DNA of 6,904 bases, from NCBI GenBank assembly GCA_023336765.1, contig JAMBLL010000054.1, positions 1-6,904 of the forward strand, in the 5' to 3' direction. The notes under the pieces were generated by a model that did no database searches, was not told the DNA's origin, and saw only the letters and a program-made list of their open reading frames with translations. Of the stretch, positions 1 to 6,642 are shown one piece after another. Source of the DNA: Actinomycetes bacterium (GTDB lineage Bacteria > Actinomycetota > Acidimicrobiia > Spongiisociales > UBA5794). Position 1 is the first letter of the stretch. Each line of letters begins with the position of its first letter. A program made the position numbers and the translations under genes.

Positions 1-28
1 GATTTACGATTTACGATTTACGATCTAC
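1..28. repeat. 7-bp tandem repeat, four units at the window edge
   Basis: Three perfect units of GATTTAC (1-7, 8-14, 15-21) are followed by one variant, GATCTAC (22-28). The array lies 2 nt beyond the stop codon of the small membrane-protein gene and reaches the first base of the window, so its full length is unknown. No coding function is apparent. It may be a short intergenic satellite; it has no T-run or hairpin that would make it a terminator. Confidence 0.8.
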
Positions 29-30
29 GT

Positions 31-576
31 TCATGCTGCAACCCTGACAATGGCGACTACGAGCAGGGTAGTTGCGACGACACCTACGACCACGCCTGCT
101 CCCCAGAGCCATCGTTGGCGAACGATGGGGGCCAACCCTGTGACCGCGATGGCTACAGCGGCGATGGTGGCTGCGATCGCCAGCAGCAGGTGATTCGATC
201 CAGAGGCGAGGGCTGAAGCCTCCGCAGATTCACCTTCTGCCTCGAGCTCCATCTGCTCAGCCTCGATCCTCTCGATCTGCTCGATCTCAACAGCGCTCAC
301 CGGTTGATCGAGGGCTCTCTGGATATCGTGCTTGGTGCGAAGGAGTTCCGCGGTCAACTGGTCAGTCTCAGCGATCGACAGATCGATGATCTCTTCAGTT
401 CTATCGATCAGGGTCTCGTGGGCGGTCATACCGGCGAGGAGTGCTGACACTGCTGTAACTACCGACAGAACAAGGATCGTGAAAGCCACACCCCGAAACC
501 ATGTCGGAACGCTTTCAGAGATGTCCTCGAGGGCCAGTTCTGCAGCGGTTTCGGATCCGGTACCAAAATCAGTCAC
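31..576 (-). CDS. Small membrane protein, DUF4337-like, function unknown
   Basis: A 181-aa protein with three predicted membrane segments, at about residues 30-49, 129-149 and 157-178. Between the first two is a long charged helical stretch (about 51-120) rich in Glu, Gln and Leu, probably a coiled coil. A basic, tryptophan-containing loop (R153 Q R W L W158) separates the last two segments. One membrane span, a coiled coil, then a two-span hairpin with an R-W-L-W turn is the architecture I associate with DUF4337, a family without a known function; this assignment is from memory of the pattern, not a search. The start is GTG at 576-574; an in-frame TAG lies only four codons upstream and the next Met (residue 50) would remove the first span. 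No good Shine-Dalgarno is visible. It lies 84 nt after dppF on the same strand, so it may be the last gene of the operon or have its own promoter. A role in peptide transport is not shown. Confidence 0.72.
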   Translation of the reverse strand: MTDFGTGSETAAELALEDISESVPTWFRGVAFTILVLSVVTAVSALLAGMTAHETLIDRTEEIIDLSIAETDQLTAELLRTKHDIQRALDQPVSAVEIEQIERIEAEQMELEAEGESAEASALASGSNHLLLAIAATIAAVAIAVTGLAPIVRQRWLWGAGVVVGVVATTLLVVAIVRVAA

Positions 577-591
577 CCGCGTACGCTATCA

Positions 592-636
592 GGAGCGAGC
601 GCGACAGTGTGTATCGCTCATTCGACGATTCGCTCC
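592..636. repeat. Inverted repeat between dppF and the small membrane gene
   Basis: The 84-nt gap 577-660 contains GGAGCGA (592-598) and its exact complement TCGCTCC (630-636), separated by 31 nt, with a third partial match (TCGCTC, 614-619) inside. It could be a loose hairpin or a pair of binding sites in front of the small gene. No U-tract follows on either strand, so it is not a convincing terminator, and I see no clear -35/-10 pair for the small gene. A 7-bp match over this distance can occur by chance. Confidence 0.25.
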
Positions 637-660
637 CGGATCGCTGCACCGATAGCTCGA

Positions 661-1722
661 TTATTGGGCCTGTGAACTGTTGACCGTCAACTGTGAACTG
701 TCCCCTGTTCTCAGATGGCATGCTGCGAGGTGATCTGGGCCGTCGTCGCCTGGGAGAAGCTTTGGAACATCCACATTGCACAGGCCGTCCTGTGCAATCG
801 GACACCTCGGGTTGAAGAAACACCCCGGAGGCGGGTTGATGGGGGAGGGCACCTCACCCTGGAGAATCTGCCGGTTGCGTGGTCTGTCCGGATCGGGAAT
901 CGGAATCGCCGAAAGGAGTGCCTCGGTGTAGGGGTGAAGAGGATGCTCGTACAGGCGCTCCCTGCTTGTGATCTCCGCGATCCGTCCGAGGTACATGACT
1001 GCGACCCTGTCACTCACATGCTCGACAACAGCCAGATTGTGTGCAATGAACAGCACGGTCAGGTCAAGCTCTGATTGGAGTTCCTTGAGAAGGTTCAACA
1101 CCTGAGCCTGGACGGACACATCGAGGGCCGATACCGGCTCATCGGCTACCACGAGGTCCGGCTTGAGTATGAGGGCCCTGGCGAGTCCGATCCGCTGCCG
1201 TTGACCCCCGGAGAACTCGTGGGGATATCGTCCGGCATGGCTCGCCTGAAGCCCGACGAGTTCGAGCATCTCCGTGACACGCTGGTGACGTTCGTCCTTG
1301 CTCTTGACGCCGTGGAGTTTCAGACCCTCACTGATCGACGTACCGACCTGAGACCTCGGATCGAGGGATGTGTACGGATCCTGGAAGATGATCTGTGCCC
1401 GTTTGCGGAAGGGCTTGAGTTCGGAACCTTTGAGGTGGGTGATGTCCTGGCCATCGAAGATGATAGTGCCTGACGTTGGTTCGAGAAGGCGCACGAGCGT
1501 GCGGCCGAGTGTTGTCTTCCCGCATCCGGACTCACCGACAAGACCCACGGTTTCGCCCCGTTGGATCGTGAGGTTCACACCCGACACAGCGTTGACGGTC
1601 GCGACCTGTCTCTGGAATGCACCGCCGTGGACGGGGAATTCCTTGACGAGGTCCTTGATGATGACGAGCGGATCGCTCTTCCCTGTCTGGGGAGTTCCGT
1701 TCGGATCGGTTTGGTCACCCAT
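661..1722 (-). CDS. dppF: Peptide ABC transporter ATP-binding protein DppF
   Basis: A 353-aa ABC ATPase, one of the two motor subunits that power peptide import at the cytoplasmic face. Walker A is GESGCGKT (63-70), the Q-loop FQD is at 113-115, the signature FSGGQRQR at 170-177, Walker B VVADEP at 191-196 and the switch histidine at 228. The oligopeptide/dipeptide C-terminal domain follows (about 255-338), including the family's H-P-Y motif (263-265) and cysteines C301, C307, C315 and C335. These fit the four-Cys pattern that binds a [4Fe-4S] cluster in DppD-type proteins; a cluster here is inferred. The short Q-loop form FQDPY and the direct neighbour DppD identify it as the DppF/OppF partner. 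The ATG at 1722 lies inside dppD (8-nt overlap) with GGAG seven bases upstream. The last residues, D341 S S Q L T V N S S Q A Q353, are encoded by a short DNA repeat and do not look like family sequence; this appears to be a read-through tail. Confidence 0.95.
   Translation of the reverse strand: MGDQTDPNGTPQTGKSDPLVIIKDLVKEFPVHGGAFQRQVATVNAVSGVNLTIQRGETVGLVGESGCGKTTLGRTLVRLLEPTSGTIIFDGQDITHLKGSELKPFRKRAQIIFQDPYTSLDPRSQVGTSISEGLKLHGVKSKDERHQRVTEMLELVGLQASHAGRYPHEFSGGQRQRIGLARALILKPDLVVADEPVSALDVSVQAQVLNLLKELQSELDLTVLFIAHNLAVVEHVSDRVAVMYLGRIAEITSRERLYEHPLHPYTEALLSAIPIPDPDRPRNRQILQGEVPSPINPPPGCFFNPRCPIAQDGLCNVDVPKLLPGDDGPDHLAACHLRTGDSSQLTVNSSQAQ
670..701. repeat. Direct repeat with palindromic spacer at the dppF 3' end
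   Basis: CTGTGAACTGT occurs at 670-680 and again at 691-701, a period of 21 bp. Between and overlapping them is the palindrome GTTGACCGTCAAC (679-691, arms GTTGAC and GTCAAC around a central C). The element lies wholly within the dppF reading frame and encodes the SSQLTVNSSQ-like tail. The internally repetitive, palindromic structure suggests a short interspersed repeat rather than selected coding sequence. Confidence 0.7.
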
Positions 1723-2767
1723 CGGAATTCTCCGGTGTGTGCAGCCAGCAGCGAACGCTGTGTCCTGGAGAGATCTCGACCAGTTCGGGTCGTTGCTCGT
1801 TGCATATCGTCAGGTCATGCTCGACTCTTGCCGCGCAACGGGCGGCGAATCGGCATCCGTCTGGTAGGTCTATCAGGGACGGGACGACGCCAGGGATGGT
1901 CTCGAGGGTGTCCGTCGGTGCACCGAGGACTGGGATCGATGCGAGAAGTCCTTGTGAGTAGGGGTGGAGCGGATCGTTGAACAGGGTGCTCACGTCGGTC
2001 TCCTCCACGATCTCGCCTGCGTACATGACCGCAACGCGGTCCGCCATCTCTGCGATGACACCGAGGTCGTGGGTGATCAGAATGACCGCTGTACCCGAGG
2101 TCTCCTGAAGATCTCTGATGAGGTCCAGGATCTGGGCTTGGATTGTCACATCGAGAGCGGTCGTTGGCTCGTCCGCGATGAGAAGTTCGGGTTCACACGA
2201 CAGCGCCATGGCGATCATCACACGTTGGGCCATCCCGCCCGAGAGTTCATGAGGGTACGCCTTGGCCCGAGATTCAGGGTCGGGAATACCGACGCTTGTG
2301 AGGCTCTCGACGACCTTCTCCTGTTCCACATTCTTCGACCAGTCCCTGTGGAGTTTGAAAACCTCCTTGATCTGGACACCTGATCGTTGGACGGGGTTCA
2401 GAGCAGATCCTGGTTGCTGAAAGATCATCGACATATGTTCGCCGCGCAACCCTCTGACGTCCTTGGGTGTGAGCGCCCCGAGGTCCTTGCCATCGAATGT
2501 GATCGTGCCAGCAACGACCTCTCCCGGCTTGGGCACCAGACCCATGATCGAAAGCGACATGACGGACTTTCCACAGCCGGACTCCCCGACGACGCCGAGA
2601 ACTTCCCCCCTGTCGACATGGATATCGACCCCATCGACTGCCTTGACGACTCCGTCGCGCGTATCGAAATGGGTTTTGAGACCTCGAATCTCGAGAAGAC
2701 GCTCGCCTGCAGGTGGCATCGTCTCCGGCGGCACGATCGTGACCTGGGACTTGGTTGCGTCTGTCAT
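1715..2767 (-). CDS. dppD: Peptide ABC transporter ATP-binding protein DppD
   Basis: A 350-aa ABC ATPase, the second motor subunit of the peptide importer. After a divergent N-terminal 20 residues the nucleotide-binding domain starts near 24. Walker A is GESGCGKS (61-68), the Q-loop FQQPG is at 116-120, the signature LSGGMAQR at 175-182, Walker B LLIADEP at 195-201 and the switch histidine is H233. The FQQP and LSGGMAQR variants are those usual in DppD/OppD. The C-terminal domain contains the H-P-Y motif (268-270) and four cysteines, C305, C311, C322 and C340, matching the pattern reported to ligate a [4Fe-4S] cluster in DppD structures. The ATG overlaps the dppC stop in an ATGA arrangement (2764-2767) and has no clear Shine-Dalgarno, so translation is probably coupled to dppC. 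Length and all catalytic motifs are complete. Confidence 0.96.
   Translation of the reverse strand: MTDATKSQVTIVPPETMPPAGERLLEIRGLKTHFDTRDGVVKAVDGVDIHVDRGEVLGVVGESGCGKSVMSLSIMGLVPKPGEVVAGTITFDGKDLGALTPKDVRGLRGEHMSMIFQQPGSALNPVQRSGVQIKEVFKLHRDWSKNVEQEKVVESLTSVGIPDPESRAKAYPHELSGGMAQRVMIAMALSCEPELLIADEPTTALDVTIQAQILDLIRDLQETSGTAVILITHDLGVIAEMADRVAVMYAGEIVEETDVSTLFNDPLHPYSQGLLASIPVLGAPTDTLETIPGVVPSLIDLPDGCRFAARCAARVEHDLTICNEQRPELVEISPGHSVRCWLHTPENSDG
1730..1733 (-). promoter_or_regulatory. Ribosome binding site for dppF
   Basis: GGAG on the minus strand, seven bases before the ATG at 1722. It lies inside the dppD coding region and supports this start, which gives an 8-nt overlap between the two ATPase genes. 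Confidence 0.6.
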
Positions 2768-3717
2768 TTGTTGAGCGATGGGTCGAGAGCGTCACGCAGT
2801 CCGTCACCCATGAGGTTGAATCCCAGGACGGTGATCATGATCATGAGACCTGGGAAGAAGACGAGGTGGGGCGACGTGAACACGTTGTTTCGCTCAGTCG
2901 CGAGCATCGTTCCCCACTCGGCCAGGGGTGGCTGAGCCCCCAAACCCAGGAACGACAATCCGGCAGCTTCGAGGATGGCCGTTGCAACACCGAGCGTTGC
3001 AAGGACGACAAGTGGTGTCAATGCGTTCGGAAGAACCCTGCGGATGATGATCTGTCGACCCGAGGCTCCCAACGCTTTGGACGCAGCCACGAAATCCGTC
3101 TCCTTGATGGACAGAACCTGGGCGCGAGTGACGCGCGCGTATGCAGGGATGCTCACGACCGCGATTGCGATGAGCGCGTTCTGAAGGCCAGGACCAAGCA
3201 CTGAGACGATCACGAGCGCGAGAAGAAGGGAAGGGAAACCCAGAATCACATCCATGATCCGCATCGTGACGTTGTCGAACCATCCACCCACGTATCCCGC
3301 AATGGCACCGAAGAACGTCCCGACGACGAGAGCGATGGTGACGGTGAAGAAGCCGAGCGTGAGGCTCACCCGTGCGCCGAACACGATTCTCGTGTATTCG
3401 TCACGTACGTTCGCGTCCGTTCCGAGGATGTGCTGAGGCTGATCAGGGTCACAACCGAAAATGTGCACACACGGCTTCTCGCGTGGGCCGACATCCTCTT
3501 TGCCGATGAGTACCTCGTTCGGGTCATATGGCGAGATCATCGGTGCGAAAACGGCGATGATGATCAGGAACGTCACGATGCCGAGGCCGATCATTCCCGA
3601 CCTGCGACCGCGGAAGCGCCTGAGGGTGAGGGCCCACTGGCTGGATGGCTTCTCCGTGAGCATGTTGGCGTCCTGGAGGTTCGCCTCGAGTATTTCGACG
3701 GTCTTCTTCGTACCCAT
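2764..3717 (-). CDS. dppC: Peptide ABC transporter permease DppC
   Basis: A 317-aa inner-membrane permease that forms half of the peptide channel with DppB. The cytoplasmic N-terminus (1-41) ends in a basic stretch (RRFRGRR, 33-39) typical of the OppC N-terminal domain, followed by span 1 (about 42-62). An outside loop (63-115) contains ILGTD (97-101), the R-D pair at 105-106 and FGARVSLTLG (113-122), all hallmarks of DppC/OppC. Further spans are near 119-140, 162-190, 231-255 and 283-303. The EAA loop that docks on the ATPase lies at about 208-238 (DFVAASKALGASGRQ followed by RRVLPNAL). The C-terminus has the family ending FNLMGDGLRDALDP (300-313). Cysteines C83 and C89 in the outside loop could form a disulfide. 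The gene begins 3 nt after the dppB stop with only a weak Shine-Dalgarno, which implies translational coupling. Confidence 0.96.
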   Translation of the reverse strand: MGTKKTVEILEANLQDANMLTEKPSSQWALTLRRFRGRRSGMIGLGIVTFLIIIAVFAPMISPYDPNEVLIGKEDVGPREKPCVHIFGCDPDQPQHILGTDANVRDEYTRIVFGARVSLTLGFFTVTIALVVGTFFGAIAGYVGGWFDNVTMRIMDVILGFPSLLLALVIVSVLGPGLQNALIAIAVVSIPAYARVTRAQVLSIKETDFVAASKALGASGRQIIIRRVLPNALTPLVVLATLGVATAILEAAGLSFLGLGAQPPLAEWGTMLATERNNVFTSPHLVFFPGLMIMITVLGFNLMGDGLRDALDPSLNK

Positions 3718-3720
3718 GGA

Positions 3721-4800
3721 CTACTTCACCCGAATCCGGGGATCGAGGTATCCATAGGAGATATCGACGAGCAGGTTCACGATCACATACCCAGCAGCGA
3801 TGACCACGGTGAAGCCCTGGACGACGGCGTAGTCCCTTCCGATGATCGCGTCGAACAGGGCGGTGCCAACTCCCGCAAGCTTGAACACGGTCTCTGTGAG
3901 TACAGCGCCCCCGAGGAGGAGGCCCATCTGGAGTCCGATGATCGTAACGACTGGGAGGAGGGAGTTCCGAAGGGCGTGGCGCGTGACAACTCTGCTTTCC
4001 TTTGCACCTTTGGAACGAGCGGTACGGATGTAGTCCTTGTTCATCGCTTCGAGCAGTGAGCTGCGGGTTATGCGTGCGATGATCGCAAGGGGGATCGTTG
4101 CAAGGGCTATCGCAGGAAGGATCATGTGACGGATGAGATCCCAGAAGATGGCCCACTGAGCTGTGATGAACGTATCGAAGATGTAGTGGTTGGCGATGTA
4201 CTCGTTGAACCTCGCCCAGAAGGTGCCCTCGGTGAGATTCCATCCCCAGGCCTCGTAGTAGGGCACGGGGAAGACGCCAGCCGATAATCGACCTCCCGGA
4301 GGCAGGGCAAACGGTGTGTCCTTGAGTACTACAGCAAATAGGTAGGCGAGCATCAGGCCAAGCCAGAAGACAGGCATGGACACACCGATGTTCGCAAGGG
4401 CCATCGTGCCGCTATCGACGGCTGTGTTGTGCTTGCGCGCTGCGAGGATTCCAAGAGGTACGCCGCCCACAACAGCGATGAACAGGGCGGACATGGCAAG
4501 TTCTGTTGTGAGTGGAAGCCGTTCGATGAGGAGTTGGGTCACCGGTCGAGAGAAGCGGACCGATTCGCCGAGGTTGAATGTGAGGACGTTCTTCATGTAG
4601 ATGCCGAGTTGGACGAAGACCGGATCGTTGAGGCCGTTGGCTTCGTTGAACTCGACGCAAGCCTCTGGGGTTGCTCGTTCGCCGAGCATCGAGGTGCAGG
4701 GGTCTCCTGGGATCGCTCGCATCAACAGGAACACGACGATCATGATCCCGAGGAGTACCGGGATGGCGAGAAGTGTACGTCGTGTGATGAAACTGAGCAT
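3721..4800 (-). CDS. dppB: Peptide ABC transporter permease DppB
   Basis: A 359-aa inner-membrane permease, partner of DppC. Span 1 (about 9-28) is followed by R28 A I P G D P34, the usual DppB/OppB signature after the first helix. Other spans are near 101-121, 134-159, 226-247, 281-303 and 326-348. The EAA loop is at about 257-280 (YIRTARSKGAKESRVV, then RHALRNS), and the protein ends in YLDPRIR (351-357), the conserved DppB C-terminus. The outside segment between spans 3 and 4 (about 160-222) is long and aromatic. The first outside loop contains C35 and C48, which may form a disulfide. The ATG is 73 nt after the binding-protein stop. The Shine-Dalgarno AGGA sits only four bases from the ATG, weaker than that of the binding-protein gene, which fits lower permease synthesis. 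The gene looks intact. Confidence 0.96.
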   Translation of the reverse strand: MLSFITRRTLLAIPVLLGIMIVVFLLMRAIPGDPCTSMLGERATPEACVEFNEANGLNDPVFVQLGIYMKNVLTFNLGESVRFSRPVTQLLIERLPLTTELAMSALFIAVVGGVPLGILAARKHNTAVDSGTMALANIGVSMPVFWLGLMLAYLFAVVLKDTPFALPPGGRLSAGVFPVPYYEAWGWNLTEGTFWARFNEYIANHYIFDTFITAQWAIFWDLIRHMILPAIALATIPLAIIARITRSSLLEAMNKDYIRTARSKGAKESRVVTRHALRNSLLPVVTIIGLQMGLLLGGAVLTETVFKLAGVGTALFDAIIGRDYAVVQGFTVVIAAGYVIVNLLVDISYGYLDPRIRVK

Positions 4801-4822
4801 GGGTTCCTAGACGGTCAGGGTA

Positions 4823-4858
4823 GACGAGTGGGGGAGGCGTGAACCTCCCCCACTCGTC
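4823..4858 (-). promoter_or_regulatory. Intercistronic stem-loop between binding protein and dppB
   Basis: A perfect 15-bp inverted repeat, GACGAGTGGGGGAGG (4823-4837) and its complement (4844-4858), with a 6-nt loop. It fills much of the 73-nt gap between the binding-protein stop and the dppB start. No run of U follows the 3' arm in the direction of transcription (TCTACCC), so it is probably not a full intrinsic terminator. Stem-loops in this place are known in other binding-protein operons to protect the upstream mRNA from 3' exonucleases or cause partial termination, giving more binding protein than permease. That role is inferred here. Confidence 0.75.
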
Positions 4859-4873
4859 ATTTCGATTCCTTGA

Positions 4874-6607
4874 TCAGCCGTCCGTTGCCGGAGCGTTGAT
4901 CAGACCGTTCCATAGGTAGTCGTAGTACTCGAACACACCGCTGTTACCCACGTGCAGCGGGTTGGCTGCATCGAGTCCAGCGGAGAACGAAGCAACGACG
5001 TCGTTGGCGTCGAAGCTCGTGCCGTCGTGGAAGACGACGCCCTGGCGCAGTGAACATGTCCACTGTGACAGGTCAGCGTTCGGTACACATTCGGTGGCCA
5101 GCTGTGGCTGAACCTGACCGTCGTTCGTGTACGAGTACAGAGCCTCGACGACCTGTGCACAGGCACGCAGCGACTCGCCGTCCGTCTCGTCTGAGCAATA
5201 CAGAGAGATCGGCTCGTTGCCCTGCATGAACACGAGTGTGTCTGTTCCGTTGTCCCAGAAGTTGAACATGACCTGACCCCATGGTGGGGCATAGGCGCCG
5301 CTCACACCAGCAGTAGCACCGAAGGCGCTGGCTGCGTGGGCGATCGGAACCATCGGAACGGATTCCTTGATGGCGTTGTTCGCTTCTTCGTACAGCGGGG
5401 CTGCCTCGGCCGCAGATGCGGTCTGGGATGCCGTCTTGAGCGGTGCATAGATCGCCTCGATGGGATCACCGAACTGCAGGTTCGTATCCGCAAAGTGGAA
5501 GTCGAGGAAGTTCGTGACGTGCGGGTAGTCACCCGTCCAGCCGAGAAGGTGGATGCCATCGAGTTCACCAGCAGACGATGCCTGGATGAATTCGCCGGAT
5601 TCCATCACTATGACCTCTGCCGTGATGTTCAGGTTCTCCTTCAACTGTGCCTGGATGTCTGCAGCAACGTTGCCAGGTGTTGGCAGGTAGCCACGTGTCA
5701 CATCGCGGTAGTAGATCTTCGTCTCGAACCCGTCGCCGAGTCCCGCACTCTCTAGGAGAGCCTGGGCAGCTGGAACGTCGAAGTCGTACCACTCGTCGCC
5801 CTCGCAACCGTTCTCAACGGAGCACGGTGTGAAGTGCGATGCGGTTTCAGACCCTGGTGGGTAGAACGTGTCGACGAGTCGTTGGCGATCGATACCGAGC
5901 GCAACTGCCTTACGGACATCAACGTTGTCCCACGGTGTGAACGTGTTGGTGAAGCCCATGTAGAAGATGTTCGGCTCAGGCTTGTCCAACAGGACGAGGT
6001 TGTCGTCAGCCTCGATCGTTGCAAAGTCCTCCGGCGACGGGAAGGTCATACCGTCCGCGTTGCCGCTCTGGAGTTCGATGAGACGGCCGGCGCTCTCCGT
6101 TGCCCACTTGAGGACGGCGGTCTCATGAGGAGCTACCTGTCCGTAGTAGTCCGCATTGCGTGAGTAGACGACTGAATCGCCACGGACCCACTCTTTGAGC
6201 GAGTACGGGCCGGTACCAATCGGATTGTCGAGTGGTGCTCCACCGGTTGCCTCGAGGTGCTCGGACGGCTGGATGCCGAATACACCGAACGCGATCTGGG
6301 CGAGGAACGCCGGGTGAGGACCACAGAGTGTGAACTCCACGGTGAACTCATCGAGCGCCGTGATGCTGTCCACGCGGCCCCCATAGTCACACCCACCGGC
6401 CTGGAGGCTTTCGCCTACGAAACCTGGGTCTGGTGCAACTGTTGTTGCCGCTGCTGCTGCCGTTGTCTCGGTCGTGTCCTCAGCCGGTGCCACTGTCGTT
6501 GCTGTGTCGGCGGTGCCGGAATCAGTGTCATCACTGCTTCCAGAACACGCCGAAGCGACGAGTGCGAGCGCCAGCAAGAGGGCGAACCACACTGCTTTGC
6601 GTCTCAT
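4874..6607 (-). CDS. dppA: Circularly permuted peptide-binding lipoprotein (SBP family 5)
   Basis: A 577-aa exported lipoprotein, the peptide receptor of the transporter. The signal peptide (1-20: R2 R3 K4, hydrophobic 5-17) ends at a lipobox-like A-S-A-C with lipidated C21. A disordered Thr/Ala/Asp linker runs from 22 to 61, with TTVAP twice. The domain order then departs from the family. Residues 71-448 match the middle and end of DppA: D86 E F T V E F T L94, NPIGTGPY (128-135), VRKAVALGIDR (231-241), GWTGD (356-360) and PMVPIAHA (418-425). Residues 456-571 match the normal mature N-terminus: TLVFMQGNEP (457-466), LRQGVVFHDG (520-529), FDANDVVASF (532-541) and NPLH (549-552). Together they equal about one full family-5 domain. 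D360 aligns with OppA Asp419 and R305 with DppA Arg355, the residues that hold the peptide termini, so peptides are the likely ligand. Start: ATG at 6607, chosen for its GGAGG and signal peptide; an upstream extension of the frame runs through non-coding repeats. The symbol rests on family and gene order. Confidence 0.93.
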   Translation of the reverse strand: MRRKAVWFALLLALALVASACSGSSDDTDSGTADTATTVAPAEDTTETTAAAAATTVAPDPGFVGESLQAGGCDYGGRVDSITALDEFTVEFTLCGPHPAFLAQIAFGVFGIQPSEHLEATGGAPLDNPIGTGPYSLKEWVRGDSVVYSRNADYYGQVAPHETAVLKWATESAGRLIELQSGNADGMTFPSPEDFATIEADDNLVLLDKPEPNIFYMGFTNTFTPWDNVDVRKAVALGIDRQRLVDTFYPPGSETASHFTPCSVENGCEGDEWYDFDVPAAQALLESAGLGDGFETKIYYRDVTRGYLPTPGNVAADIQAQLKENLNITAEVIVMESGEFIQASSAGELDGIHLLGWTGDYPHVTNFLDFHFADTNLQFGDPIEAIYAPLKTASQTASAAEAAPLYEEANNAIKESVPMVPIAHAASAFGATAGVSGAYAPPWGQVMFNFWDNGTDTLVFMQGNEPISLYCSDETDGESLRACAQVVEALYSYTNDGQVQPQLATECVPNADLSQWTCSLRQGVVFHDGTSFDANDVVASFSAGLDAANPLHVGNSGVFEYYDYLWNGLINAPATDG

Positions 6608-6616
6608 ATTGATGAG

Positions 6617-6621
6617 CCTCC
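6617..6621 (-). promoter_or_regulatory. Strong ribosome binding site for the binding protein
   Basis: GGAGG on the minus strand, nine bases before the ATG at 6607. It is the best Shine-Dalgarno in the window. It fixes the lipoprotein start 91 codons inside a longer open frame. Confidence 0.8.
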
Positions 6622-6642
6622 ATGTTGTTGTTTTCTCCACAA

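Noticed and set aside
2274..2807. 177-aa frame on the minus strand overlapping dppD
   Set aside because: It is an arginine-rich shadow of dppD in another frame; dppD has all catalytic motifs in its own frame.
3430..4059. 209-aa open frame on the plus strand
   Set aside because: It is antisense to the dppB/dppC coding region and shows no family motifs. Long antisense frames are common over GC-rich genes.
4823..4858. Intrinsic terminator ending the binding-protein transcript
   Set aside because: No U-tract follows the stem on the minus-strand transcript and the downstream genes have no evident promoter, so it is treated as a stabilising or partly terminating stem.
4874..6607. Binding-protein gene as a pseudogene or as a fusion of two truncated genes
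   Set aside because: The frame is open from signal peptide to stop, each part of the family domain is present once, and key residues are retained. That fits a permuted but intact protein better than debris. A fusion of parts from two paralogues is still possible as its origin.
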